In this document: one piece after another, positions 54,682 to 63,306 of the stretch
How positions within the stretch are numbered: position 1 is the first letter of the stretch
Layout: each line of letters opens with the position of its first letter
NCBI RefSeq assembly: GCF_030929505.1
Contig: NZ_JAVFVV010000003.1
Coordinates: 310,001 to 374,000, forward strand
Direction of reading: 5' to 3'
DNA: 64,000 bases
From: Mesorhizobium sp. LHD-90
Lineage (GTDB): Bacteria; Pseudomonadota; Alphaproteobacteria; Rhizobiales; Rhizobiaceae
The notes under the pieces: model-generated
Seen by the model: only the letters and a program-made list of their open reading frames with translations
Database searches by the model: none
What the model was told of the DNA's origin: nothing
Program-made: the position numbers and the translations under genes

Positions 54682-55959
54682 TCAACGCTCGTCCAGGATC
54701 GCCAGGGCGACTAGCGTGAGCGCGAGCGACGGCAGCACCTTCACCAACGGCCCGAGCGGATCGGTCCAGAGGCCGGGTGTCAGCACTGTCGCCGAAAGCA
54801 GGTAGATGGCCGACAGCAGCAGCATCCCTTTCAATGCAGCGGCGGCGTATCGGCGGATGGCCACGCCAATGCCGAGCACGATGTCGGCGAGGCTGGTTGC
54901 CAGGGTAAGTGCGCCGGCGGCGGCAGTGGACGCTCCAGCCGAGATGAGATGCTGCGCGCTTGCGTCGAACCGAAACAGCGCGATCAGGCCGGAGAGTAGC
55001 CAGAACAAGCTTAGACTGGCGAAGACAGGGGCTTTCAGCAGATAAAGCCTCGCGAACCAGAGGTCCTGTGCTCCGGCTGGGGTCGCGAGGATTTCGGCAA
55101 GTGGCTTGAAGGAGCGGCCGCTCGGTGGAACATGGTCGGCAACGCCGCCGGAGGCGACGGTCATGGCCGTGCTGCGCAGCGGCGAGCGCCAGCCGAGATG
55201 GCCAAGCCCGTCGGCTATCTGTGATAAAAGGCGGGCGGCGAAAAACGGGACCGCAATCGTGGCCGCTGGCGGCAGGCCAAGCCAGCGGCGATGCAGGGCG
55301 ACCGCCTGCGCGAGCGTCAGTGTCTGGGGCGCGGCGAGGTCGAGGTCGCCGTCTGGCGGAATACGGCCCTCGACCGCGTCGACAACAGCCGTTCCCACGT
55401 CGTCGAGCGCGACGAACTGCATCGGCGTATCGGCGTTCGCCAACGGCGAGACGATGGGAAAGGCGGCCAGCGCCCGCAGCAGCGCGGAGCCACCATAGGC
55501 GTTGCGGCCGATGACGATGGCGGGCCGCAGGATGACAAAGGGCAGGCCGCATTCTTTCAGCGCCGTGTCGGCATGCCGCTTGGTCCGTATGAAGCGGGTC
55601 GTATTGCTGGCGCCTTCGGTACGTGCCGATACCTGGACGATGAGGCGAGGCTTGGGCCGTGCGGCCGCAGTGTAGAGGGCGAGCGTTGCGGTCTGCAGCG
55701 CCGCGAGATCGTCGCGGCCGCCGTCCTGCAAGGCACCGGCGCAATTCACCACGCAGTCGATGCCGTCGAGGTGTTTCTGCCAGTCCGTCGGTTGGGACAG
55801 GGTTGCGAGGTCAACTGACAGCCATTCGACATGGCCGATTCGTCGCGACGCCGCCGCGATGTCACGGGCGAGGGCGATCAGCGCATGCCCGCGACCGGCG
55901 AGTGCTGTCACGACAGCCGTTCCGATCAGTCCGCTTCCGCCCAGAATCAGCACCCGCAT
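54682..55959 (-). CDS. NAD(P)-binding SDR-type domain fused to DoxX-like membrane domain
   Basis: 425 residues from the ATG at 55959. The first 220 residues are an atypical short-chain dehydrogenase (VLILGGSGLIGTAVVTALAGRGH, VNCAGALQDGG, SART and RPAIVIGRNAYGG). The C-terminal part (about 300-425) has four membrane helices of DoxX-like character (FASLSLFWLLSGLIALF, LATSLADIVLGIGVAIRR). Such fusions are annotated as epimerase-like proteins without known substrate. The operon partner DUF2269 suggests a membrane-bound redox role. It diverges from nthA. Confidence 0.8.
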   Translation of the reverse strand: MRVLILGGSGLIGTAVVTALAGRGHALIALARDIAAASRRIGHVEWLSVDLATLSQPTDWQKHLDGIDCVVNCAGALQDGGRDDLAALQTATLALYTAAARPKPRLIVQVSARTEGASNTTRFIRTKRHADTALKECGLPFVILRPAIVIGRNAYGGSALLRALAAFPIVSPLANADTPMQFVALDDVGTAVVDAVEGRIPPDGDLDLAAPQTLTLAQAVALHRRWLGLPPAATIAVPFFAARLLSQIADGLGHLGWRSPLRSTAMTVASGGVADHVPPSGRSFKPLAEILATPAGAQDLWFARLYLLKAPVFASLSLFWLLSGLIALFRFDASAQHLISAGASTAAAGALTLATSLADIVLGIGVAIRRYAAAALKGMLLLSAIYLLSATVLTPGLWTDPLGPLVKVLPSLALTLVALAILDER

Positions 55960-56051
55960 AATGCGACGATAGCGAGTTGCACGCGGGTGGTGCAATTCTT
56001 GGGTGCTGGCGGCCGCTTGCCTGTACGCCGGGGCGGTTCTAGACTTTGCGC

Positions 56052-56660
56052 ATGTCCCACGATCACCACCACGACAACGACCTTGACCCCATGGCTGCGC
56101 GGGTGCGGGCCCTGGAGACAATTCTTGTCAGAAAGGGGTTGGTCGATCCGGCAGCGATCGACGCCATCGTCGAGACCTACGAGACGAAGGTCGGGCCGCG
56201 CAACGGCGCCAAGGTCGTGGCGAAGGCATGGAGCGATCCCAGTTTCGCCGAGTGGCTCAGGCGCGACGCGACGGCGGCGATCGCCTCGCTCGGCTATAGC
56301 GGCCGGCAGGGCGAGCACATGCAGGCGGTGTTCAACACGGCCGACACGCACAACCTCGTCGTCTGCACGCTGTGCTCCTGTTATCCGTGGTCGGTGCTCG
56401 GCCTGCCGCCGGTCTGGTACAAGGCGCCGCCTTACCGCAGCCGCGCCGTCATCGATCCGCGCGGTGTGCTGGAGGAATTCGGCCTAACCCTGCCTAGCGA
56501 CACGAAAATCCGCGTCTGGGATTCGACTGCCGAACTGCGCTATCTCGTCGTGCCGATGCGGCCGCCCGGCACCGAGGGCTGGGACGAGGAACGGCTTTCT
56601 GAACTGGTGACGCGCGATTCGATGATCGGCACCGGGCTGGCGCTGGAGCCGGCGGCATGA
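56052..56660 (+). CDS. nthA: Nitrile hydratase alpha subunit, cobalt type
   Basis: 202 residues. Nitrile hydratase turns nitriles into amides. The metal motif [10 protein letters not shown] (Cys105, Thr106, Cys108, Ser109, Cys110) has Thr in the second place, the mark of Co(III) enzymes; Fe types have Ser. Cys108 and Cys110 would be oxidised to sulfinate and sulfenate. The N-terminus is His-rich (SHDHHHD), a possible cobalt-handling tail. Its ATG follows a TTG two codons earlier. The stop overlaps the nthB start by 4 nt. No amidase or cobalt transporter gene is in the window. Confidence 0.95.
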   Translation: MSHDHHHDNDLDPMAARVRALETILVRKGLVDPAAIDAIVETYETKVGPRNGAKVVAKAWSDPSFAEWLRRDATAAIASLGYSGRQGEHMQAVFNTADTHNLVVCTLCSCYPWSVLGLPPVWYKAPPYRSRAVIDPRGVLEEFGLTLPSDTKIRVWDSTAELRYLVVPMRPPGTEGWDEERLSELVTRDSMIGTGLALEPAA

Positions 56661-57316
56661 ACGGGCCGCAGGATCTCGGCGGGCAGATGGGGTTCGGCCC
56701 GGTCGCTCCGGAACAGGACGAGCCGTATTTCCATGGCGAATGGGAGAAGCGGGCGTTGGGCGTCACCATCTCGGCGGGTGCGATGGGTGCCTGGACGATT
56801 GACGAAAGCCGGCACATGCGGGAATCGCTGCATCCGGCGGACTATTATGCGTCCAGCTATTACGAAATCTGGATCAAGGCGCTGGAGCGCCTGCTGGTGC
56901 GCCACCAGTTCGTCACGGATGAAGAACTGGCGAAAGGCGAGGTGCTATCGCCGGCGGCAACGCCGAAGCGCGTTCTGAAGGCGGAGAATGTCGCGGCGGT
57001 GCTGGCGAAGGGCGCGCCATGCGACCGGCCGGTGAAAGGTGCGCCGCGATTCAAGGCGGGCGACCGGGTGCGGACGAAAAATTTCCATCCAGCAGGCCAT
57101 ACGCGCCTGCCGCGTTATGCGCGCGGCAAGCCGGGCGTGGTGGAGGCAGTGCGCGAGGGTTTTGTCTTCCCCGACAGCAACGCGCATGGCGGGGGCGAGC
57201 AGCCGCAGCATGTCTATACGGTGGTGTTCGACGCCGGCGAAATCTGGGGCGAGGGCGCCGATCCGACGCTGACCGTCTCGATCGACGCGTGGGAGAGCTA
57301 CCTTGAACCGGCGTGA
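56657..57316 (+). CDS. nthB: Nitrile hydratase beta subunit
   Basis: 219 residues. [16 protein letters not shown] is the classic start of beta subunits, followed by [38 protein letters not shown] and the SH3-like C-terminal barrel ([29 protein letters not shown]). It completes the active site with the alpha subunit. It is coupled to nthA by an ATGA overlap and overlaps the accessory gene by 14 nt. Confidence 0.96.
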   Translation: MNGPQDLGGQMGFGPVAPEQDEPYFHGEWEKRALGVTISAGAMGAWTIDESRHMRESLHPADYYASSYYEIWIKALERLLVRHQFVTDEELAKGEVLSPAATPKRVLKAENVAAVLAKGAPCDRPVKGAPRFKAGDRVRTKNFHPAGHTRLPRYARGKPGVVEAVREGFVFPDSNAHGGGEQPQHVYTVVFDAGEIWGEGADPTLTVSIDAWESYLEPA

Positions 57317-57674
57317 GGCCGGCACCCTGCCGCCGGGGATGGACGAGCCTGTCTTTGCCGAACCCTGGCAAGCGGAAGCTTTTGCGCTCGTCGTGGCGCT
57401 GCACGAGCGTGGATTGTTTTCCTGGGGCGAGTGGGCCGAGACGCTTTCCGCCGAGGTGCATCGCGCCGATGCCGCGCTGGACGGCCATGACTACTATGAC
57501 CACTGGCTGGCGGCGCTGGAAAAGCTGCTGGCGAAGAAGGGCGTGGCGCTCGCCGAGGATATCGAGACGCTGGCGGCTGCGTGGGAGCGCGCCGCGCATG
57601 CGACGCCGCACGGAAAGCCGATCCTGCTGGAGAACGATCCGGAGCAGGGTGCGTCCTTCGAGGCTCGCTCGTGA
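57303..57674 (+). CDS. Nitrile hydratase accessory protein (activator/cobalt chaperone)
   Basis: 123 residues from a TTG start. EPVFAEPWQAEAFALVVALHERGLFSWGEWAETLSAEV and YYDHWLAALEKLLAKKGV fit the beta-like activator that swaps alpha subunits to insert cobalt (NhlE/P14K type). The final residues (ASFEARS and stop) are encoded by the outer arm of the repeat element at 57647-57915, so the insertion has replaced the natural C-terminus. The metal site of the alpha subunit needs this protein for loading. Confidence 0.88.
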   Translation: MNRREAGTLPPGMDEPVFAEPWQAEAFALVVALHERGLFSWGEWAETLSAEVHRADAALDGHDYYDHWLAALEKLLAKKGVALAEDIETLAAAWERAAHATPHGKPILLENDPEQGASFEARS

Positions 57675-57915
57675 AAAGTTTTGTCTTTTATTTCAACGTC
57701 GTGCGGGCTCGCACCTCTGGATGAGGAAGGTCGTGCCTGCAAGCCAATCGCCGAGATTGGTTCGCCGGGACGTCGCCGTCTCTACGGAACGCTATGGCTC
57801 CGGCGTCCAAGGTGGGCGTCGCAGGCGCAAACCTTCCTCATCCTGAGGTGCGAGCCCGCGAAGCGCTGAAATTCAAGCATACATCTTTGGCGGGCGAGCC
57901 TCGAAGGACGCACCC
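57647..57915. repeat. Nested inverted-repeat element
   Basis: Outer arms of 22 bp (GGGTGCGTCCTTCGAGGCTCGC at 57647-57668, complement at 57894-57915) and inner arms of 29 bp (57703-57731 and 57831-57859, one mismatch, with core GCACCTCTGGATGAGGAAGG). The centre also carries GGC-rich short palindromes. The GAGGTGCGAGCCCGC core is a common Rhizobiales intergenic repeat. The left arm lies inside the end of the accessory gene, and the right arm ends 3 bp from the TetR stop. Confidence 0.8.
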
Positions 57916-57917
57916 AA

Positions 57918-58550
57918 TCAACGGGAAGGGCTGGAAGGCTCGACACTCGCTTCAATCAGCAGGTCAGCATTCCGCGCCACCGAAGCCGCCGGGCCGCCCG
58001 GCCCGAACAACTGCCCGCTGATATAGGCGCCCTCGATAAGCAGCAGCAGCCCGTCGCCGAGAGTGTCGGGGTCGTCCGTGCCCATGCCGGACGCCATCTC
58101 GCGCAGGCGGCGGCGCAGTTCCCGCTTGTTTGCTTCGCCGACGGCGCGGGCCGGGTGGTTGGGCTCCGGATATTCGACCGCCGCATTGGTCATGCCACAG
58201 CCGCGATAGCCTTCCATCACGGCACGTTCGCCGACGCCCGACAGGAACGCAAGAATCTGCCGGTGCGGGTCGCCTGGATGGGCCGCGACCGAAGCGTCAA
58301 AACGTTTCCAGAATTCCTGATCGTAGACTTTCAGATAGGACGCGGCGAGATCGTCTTTTGAAGCGAAACTACGATAGAGGCTGGGCTTGGTGACGCCGGC
58401 CTGCCTGACAATCTCGTCGACGCCGATGGCGCGGATGCCTTCCAGATAGAAGAGCCGGCGCGCCGTATCCAAAATCCGGTCCGCCGCGCGCGGGCTGTGG
58501 CGGCCGCCGTCGGATGCCGAGGGCGTTTCCGGGATTTTTTCGTCGTCCAT
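57918..58550 (-). CDS. TetR/AcrR family transcriptional repressor
   Basis: 210 residues. The HTH (about 22-68) reads ADRILDTARRLFYLEGIRAIGVDEIVRQAGVTKPSLYRSFASKDDL, in parts typical of TetR proteins, followed by a ligand domain (YRGCGMTNAAVEYPEPNHPARAVGEANKREL). The GCGMTNAA segment is common in the TetR_C_11-like group. It is divergent from an MFS transporter. An 11-bp inverted repeat (58581-58611) overlaps the transporter promoter, so repression of the transporter is likely. Confidence 0.92.
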   Translation of the reverse strand: MDDEKIPETPSASDGGRHSPRAADRILDTARRLFYLEGIRAIGVDEIVRQAGVTKPSLYRSFASKDDLAASYLKVYDQEFWKRFDASVAAHPGDPHRQILAFLSGVGERAVMEGYRGCGMTNAAVEYPEPNHPARAVGEANKRELRRRLREMASGMGTDDPDTLGDGLLLLIEGAYISGQLFGPGGPAASVARNADLLIEASVEPSSPSR

Positions 58551-58563
58551 CGCTTCAGGTCGC

Positions 58564-58611
58564 TTGACAATGTTACTGAACGGTACGTATCAAGCAGCAA
58601 GATACGTACCG
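58564..58611 (+). promoter_or_regulatory. Promoter and TetR operator of the MFS gene
   Basis: TTGACA (58564-58569) is a good -35 box; a -10-like TATCAA begins at 58588, giving 18-nt spacing. An 11-bp perfect inverted repeat (CGGTACGTATC at 58581-58591, GATACGTACCG at 58601-58611, 9-nt spacer) covers the -10 region and the start. It is 30 nt from the TetR gene. Confidence 0.82.
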
Positions 58612-58620
58612 GTGAGTCAC

Positions 58621-59901
58621 ATGGCAATAGCAAATTCGCGTCCCTTCGGCCAGCGCTACGCTTTTGTGGTGGTCGGCGTCATCTTCCTCTGCCTGCTGAT
58701 CGCGGCCGGCCTGCGCTCGTCCATGTCGGTGATGATGGTGCCGCTGGAGGATGCGTTCGGCTGGCGGCGCGACGTCATCTCATTCGCCGCCGCCGTCGGC
58801 ATCTTCATCTACGGCCTTGCGGGCCCCTTCGCGGCCGCACTCATGGATCGCATCGGCCTGCGGCGGACGCTGCTTGCGGCGCTGCTGATCATGTCCGGCT
58901 CGACGGCGCTCAGCCTGCTGATGACCGAGCCTTGGCACCTCGTGGCGACCTGGGGCGTGCTGTCCGGCGTCGGCTCGGGCGCCGTCGCCACCGTGCTCGG
59001 CGCCACAATCGTCAACCGCTGGTTCAAGACCAATCGCGGCCTGATGATGGGGCTGATGTCGGCAAGTGCCGCGACCGGCCTGCTGGTTTTCCTGCCGGTG
59101 CTGGCGGCGCTGTCGCAATGGGGCGGCTGGCAGCCGGTGGCGATCACCGTGGCTATCGCCACTGCCGCGCTGATACCGCTGGTATGGCTGCTGGTGCCGG
59201 AGCGGCCGTCCTCGATCGGCCTGACCCGCTACGGCGCGGAAGGGCCGGAGCCCGAAGCCGCCGCGGCCACGAGCAACTTCCTGGTGCATACACTGTCGAC
59301 GCTGCGCAAGGCGGCGGGCACGCGCGTCTTTTGGTATCTGTTCGCCACCTTCTTCATCTGCGGCTTCACCACAAACGGCCTCGTCGGCACGCATCTGATC
59401 GCCTTCTGCAGCGACATGGGCATTGCGGAGGTGCAGGCGGCGGGGCTGCTCGCCATGATGGGCATCTTCGACCTGATTGGCACGACCTTTTCCGGCTGGC
59501 TCACCGACCGTTTCGACGCGCGAAAGCTGCTGGGCATCTACTACGGCATTCGCGGCCTGGCGCTGATCTACCTGCCGCTGTCCGGCTTCTCGCCATGGGC
59601 ACTGGCGGTGTTTGCGGTGTTTTACGGGCTCGACTGGATCGCCACCGTGCCGCCGACGCTGAAGCTTTCCAACCAGGCATTCGGCGACCGCAGCGGGCCG
59701 ATGGTGTTCGGCTGGATCATGGCAGGCCACCAGGTTGGTGCTGCCGCCGCCGCGTTCTTCGGCGGCTTCATGCGCGAGCTGCAGGGCAATTACGACCTCG
59801 CCTTCCAGATCGCCGGCATGACCGCGATCGCCGCCGCGGCGCTCTCGCTGCTGATCGTGCCGACGCGCCGCGAGGAGTTCGGCGAGCCGCAGGCGGCATG
59901 A
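58621..59901 (+). CDS. MFS transporter
   Basis: 426 residues, 12 predicted membrane helices, with the motif-A-like ALMDRIGLRRTLLAAL after helix 2 and DRFDARKLLGIYYGIRG in the second half. The SMSVMMVPLEDAFGWRRDVISFAAAVG start and the GDRSGPMVFGWIMAGHQVGAA segment point to the monocarboxylate-porter/OxlT-like MFS group. The ATG at 58621 is preferred because upstream starts would run through the operator. The substrate is unknown. Confidence 0.88.
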   Translation: MAIANSRPFGQRYAFVVVGVIFLCLLIAAGLRSSMSVMMVPLEDAFGWRRDVISFAAAVGIFIYGLAGPFAAALMDRIGLRRTLLAALLIMSGSTALSLLMTEPWHLVATWGVLSGVGSGAVATVLGATIVNRWFKTNRGLMMGLMSASAATGLLVFLPVLAALSQWGGWQPVAITVAIATAALIPLVWLLVPERPSSIGLTRYGAEGPEPEAAAATSNFLVHTLSTLRKAAGTRVFWYLFATFFICGFTTNGLVGTHLIAFCSDMGIAEVQAAGLLAMMGIFDLIGTTFSGWLTDRFDARKLLGIYYGIRGLALIYLPLSGFSPWALAVFAVFYGLDWIATVPPTLKLSNQAFGDRSGPMVFGWIMAGHQVGAAAAAFFGGFMRELQGNYDLAFQIAGMTAIAAAALSLLIVPTRREEFGEPQAA

Positions 59902-59907
59902 GCGGTT

Positions 59908-60600
59908 TCATTCCGCAGCTTGGCGTAGCCTGGCCATTTCCGCGATCTCGGCGGCCACCAGTTCCTGCAGCCGCCACAGATTGCGGTCGCGGATGCCGAA
60001 TTCGCCGAGCTTCAGCACGGTGTTGTAGAGATAGGCGGCGTTGGAGCCGATATGGCCGCAGGCGCGTGCGATGCGCCGGGCGGCTTCTTGGGGCGGTAGC
60101 CGGCCAAGGATAAAACTGCCTTTCGGGCCGGCCCAGAAGCTGAGCGCCCTGACTTTGCCCTGATCGGATTCCGCCTCGAGCCAGCGGATCGAGGCGAGAT
60201 CCTCGGGATAGCTGGTTTCGCGCCAGATCATGTCATGAAGCACCTGCCTGCGGCTCTCCTCCGGCAGGCGATAGGCGACACCGTGGCATGTGCCGCCGCG
60301 CATGATCGCCATCATCAGTCCCGGTTGCTCGCTGGAACCCCGCCATCGCCGCATGTCCATGCAGAAGGAGCGGTGCCAGCCGTAAGCGGTGGCGCGGCGT
60401 GCCTCGACCGGGTCGAACACCGGCTTCCAGATCAGCGAGCCGTAGGCGAAGATCCAGAGCGGCCGGCCGCCGCATTCGGAGTCGAGCCTTGCGGCCGTAT
60501 CGCCGATTTCCTGGTCGGTCAGTTCGATGAAGCCGGCCTCAGGCCCCGGATCGGCCACGACGCGCTCGCACAGCGCCACGAGTTCCGGCGTAAGCGCCAT
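59908..60600 (-). CDS. Gamma-glutamylcyclotransferase (ChaC-like)
   Basis: 230 residues. LWIFAYGSLIWKPVFDPVEAR contains the YGSL substrate-binding motif, then GWHRSFCMDMRRWRGS, CHGVAYRLPE, and IWRETSYPED with the catalytic Glu. SNAAYLYNTVLKLGEFGIRDRNLWRLQELV closes the fold. ChaC-like enzymes break gamma-glutamyl peptides, including glutathione, to 5-oxoproline. It is convergent with the MFS gene (7 nt between stops) and divergent from the RecD-like helicase. Confidence 0.93.
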   Translation of the reverse strand: MALTPELVALCERVVADPGPEAGFIELTDQEIGDTAARLDSECGGRPLWIFAYGSLIWKPVFDPVEARRATAYGWHRSFCMDMRRWRGSSEQPGLMMAIMRGGTCHGVAYRLPEESRRQVLHDMIWRETSYPEDLASIRWLEAESDQGKVRALSFWAGPKGSFILGRLPPQEAARRIARACGHIGSNAAYLYNTVLKLGEFGIRDRNLWRLQELVAAEIAEMARLRQAAE

Positions 60601-60825
60601 CGTCTTGCTCCGGGCCAAACCGGAAATTCCCCTATCCAAGCACAGACTAGCGCCTTTCCGGCGCGGCTCAAGACCATCTCGGGGCGACGGATTTCGGGAT
60701 CGGAGTTTGGGAAGTGCCGGCTTGCGATGCTTGCGCCGTGTGTCTGTTCTTTGTATGTTCTCATTCCGGGCTTGGCTTGCCAATCTGGCCTTGCGAAGTG
60801 CTTTCGAATCCTCTCTTTCAGGCCA

Positions 60826-61953
60826 ATGGAATTTTCTCCGCAGCAGGACGAGGCGCTTCAGGCTGTGGCGCGCTGGTTGAAGTCCGGCCGGCCGCAGATT
60901 TTCCGCCTGTTTGGTTATGCCGGCACCGGCAAGACGACACTTGCCCGCTATTTCGCCGAACACGTCGACGGGCAGGTGCAGTTCGCCGCCTTCACCGGCA
61001 AGGCGGCACAGGTGCTGCGCTCCAAGGGCGCAACCAACGCCCGTACCATCCACTCGCTGATCTACCGTCCGCGCGGCGAGGAGGCGGTGGCCGACGAGGC
61101 GACGGGCAAGACGTCGATGTCGCCGACCTTCTCGCTCAACCGGCAGAGCCCGATCATGCGCGCCAAGTTGGTCGTCGTCGACGAATGCTCGATGGTCGAC
61201 GAGCAGCTTGGCCGCGACCTGATGAGTTTCGGCACGCCGATCCTGGTGCTGGGCGATCCCGGCCAGTTGCCGCCGATCTCGGGCGGCGGCTTTTTCACCG
61301 AGCACGAGCCCGACTTCCTGCTCACGGAGATCCACCGGCAGGCGCGAGACAATCCGATCATCCGCCTTGCGCTCGACGTGCGCGAGGGTAGGGAGTTCAT
61401 GAAGGGCAACTACGGCACCGCGCAGGTGATCGGCCGCGAGGAGGTGACACAGGACCTCGTCATGAAGGCCGACCAGGTGCTGGTCGGCACCAACCGGACG
61501 CGAAAACGCTACAACAAGCGATTGCGCGAGCTGAAGGGGTTTACCGCCGATTATCCGCAGGCCGGCGACAAGCTGGTCTGCCTGCGCAACGATCCGAACA
61601 AGGGCCTGCTCAACGGCTCGCTGTGGAAGGTGATGACCTCGGCGCGCGAGACCGTGAAGCCGGGGATCAACCTTCTGGTCTCACCCGAAGAGGACGATCC
61701 GGACCGCGGCGTCGCCAAGATCAAGTTGCTGAAGGCGGCGTTCGAGGATCCGGACGCCGAAATCCCGTGGCAGCAGAAGAAGCGGTTCGACGATTTCGAC
61801 TACGGCTATGCGCTGACCGTGCACAAGGCGCAGGGCTCGCAGTGGAACGACGTCGTGCTGTTCGACGAAAGCTGGGCCTTCAAGGACACGCGCGAACGCT
61901 GGCTCTACACCGCGATCACCCGCGCGGCGGAGCGGCTGACGGTGGTGCGGTGA
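60826..61953 (+). CDS. RecD-like superfamily 1 helicase/ATPase
   Basis: 375 residues. Walker A FGYAGTGKTTLARYF (28-43), motif Ia FTGKAAQVLRSKG, Walker B VVVDECSMVDE, motif III GDPGQLPPISGGGFF and motif VI in YALTVHKAQGSQWNDVVLFDESW then YTAITRAAERL. It has the core of RecD2/Dda-type 5'-3' helicases but lacks the N-terminal domains of RecD2, so it is a short stand-alone form, often annotated as ATP-dependent endonuclease. The RBS at the ATG is weak. It faces the STAS gene tail to tail. Confidence 0.9.
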   Translation: MEFSPQQDEALQAVARWLKSGRPQIFRLFGYAGTGKTTLARYFAEHVDGQVQFAAFTGKAAQVLRSKGATNARTIHSLIYRPRGEEAVADEATGKTSMSPTFSLNRQSPIMRAKLVVVDECSMVDEQLGRDLMSFGTPILVLGDPGQLPPISGGGFFTEHEPDFLLTEIHRQARDNPIIRLALDVREGREFMKGNYGTAQVIGREEVTQDLVMKADQVLVGTNRTRKRYNKRLRELKGFTADYPQAGDKLVCLRNDPNKGLLNGSLWKVMTSARETVKPGINLLVSPEEDDPDRGVAKIKLLKAAFEDPDAEIPWQQKKRFDDFDYGYALTVHKAQGSQWNDVVLFDESWAFKDTRERWLYTAITRAAERLTVVR

Positions 61954-61956
61954 GCG

Positions 61957-62346
61957 TCATTCGCCCTCGAGCCAGTCCCAGGCGCCATCTTCGTCCTCGG
62001 GTGCAAATTCTCTGAATTCGACAGGCCTGGCGTTGAGGAAAACGCCGTGAGTGGCCGCAAGCGCGGCGCGGTCGCCCACCAGCGCACAGCGCCTGACATG
62101 TTCCGAGGCGAGCGCCTTGCCCTGCTTCATCGTGTCGGGCGAGACCTCCCGCCAGTCGACGCCTTCATTATCGACAACGCGCAGCAGCACGTCGATACGC
62201 GGGTCGATGGCGCAGGCGGCCTCCAGCAAGCCGAACAGGTTTTCCACGTCGGCCGCCGTTACGTGGCCGACGATGTCGAAGGCGTGCAGGTCGCGGCGGC
62301 CGGTGTCGATGCGGCGGACAGCCGGAACGGATTCGAGCATGTTCAT
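61957..62346 (-). CDS. STAS/SEC14 (SpoIIAA-like) domain protein
   Basis: 129 residues. [42 protein letters not shown] and [17 protein letters not shown] are consistent with the SpoIIAA-like STAS family that folds like SEC14/STAS proteins. The function is unclear. The acidic end ([15 protein letters not shown]) is notable. It diverges from pdxJ. Confidence 0.78.
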   Translation of the reverse strand: MNMLESVPAVRRIDTGRRDLHAFDIVGHVTAADVENLFGLLEAACAIDPRIDVLLRVVDNEGVDWREVSPDTMKQGKALASEHVRRCALVGDRAALAATHGVFLNARPVEFREFAPEDEDGAWDWLEGE

Positions 62347-62457
62347 GGCGGGCTCTCCCTCATCACTCCTGATTGTCCTGAACACAAAAATCCGCTTTCC
62401 GTTCCAGCCTTTCGGGCTGTAGGGGTCGTGCCGACGACCCCGTGCGAGAACGAGACC

Positions 62458-63198
62458 ATGCCCATCAGACTTTCCGTGAACCTCAACGCCATCGCCATGC
62501 TGCGCAACCGCCGCGACCTGCCCTGGCCCAGTGTGACGGGGCTCGGCCGCATCGCGCTTTCCGCCGGCGCGCACGGGCTGACGGTGCATCCCCGGCCCGA
62601 CCAGAGGCATGTCCGCTTCACCGACCTGCCGGAAATTCGCGCGCTGATCGACGACGAGTTTCCGAAGGCCGAGTTCAACATAGAAGGCTATCCCGACGAG
62701 GGCTTCCTCGCCCTGGTCGAGCAGACCGAGCCCGAGCAGGTGACGCTGGTCCCGGACGATCCGTCGCAGGCGACGTCCGACCACGGCTGGGATTTCGCGG
62801 AACAGGCGGATTTCCTGCGGCCGATCGTGCAGCGGCTGAAACGCAAGGGCATGCGTGTGTCGCTGTTCGCCAATCCCGATCCGGCCGGCATGGACATCGC
62901 GCGCAGCCTCGGCGCCGATCGCGTCGAATTCTACACTGGCCCCTACGGAAGTTGCCATTCCGATTCCGAAAAAGCTGCCAAGGAGCTGGAAAGACTGGGA
63001 AAAGCCGCGGATGCGGCGTTTGGCGCGGGGCTCGACGTCAACGTCGGCCACGACCTCACCGTTGCCAACCTCCCGGCGCTGGTGAAGCGCATCCCGCGGG
63101 CTGCCGAAGCCTCCATCGGCCATGCCATCACTGCGGATGCGCTGGAGTTCGGCATGCGCGAGACGGTCAGGCGTTTCCTCGCCGCTTGCGGCTGGTAG
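62458..63198 (+). CDS. pdxJ: Pyridoxine 5'-phosphate synthase
   Basis: 246 residues. It joins 3-amino-2-oxopropyl phosphate and deoxyxylulose 5-phosphate to make pyridoxine phosphate. Key segments are [62 protein letters not shown] and [16 protein letters not shown], then [14 protein letters not shown]. Length and motifs are typical. Upstream, only about 110 nt separate it from the divergent STAS gene. Confidence 0.96.
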   Translation: MPIRLSVNLNAIAMLRNRRDLPWPSVTGLGRIALSAGAHGLTVHPRPDQRHVRFTDLPEIRALIDDEFPKAEFNIEGYPDEGFLALVEQTEPEQVTLVPDDPSQATSDHGWDFAEQADFLRPIVQRLKRKGMRVSLFANPDPAGMDIARSLGADRVEFYTGPYGSCHSDSEKAAKELERLGKAADAAFGAGLDVNVGHDLTVANLPALVKRIPRAAEASIGHAITADALEFGMRETVRRFLAACGW

Positions 63199-63306
63199 GA
63201 TTGGCCTATCGGCAAAGGCTAATTGTGCGCTATCTCTTTCCGGCAGTTGCTATTGCAGTGCAGCAGGCGTAGAGCACCGCCCGTTTTCGCCGGAGACGCC
63301 GAATAG

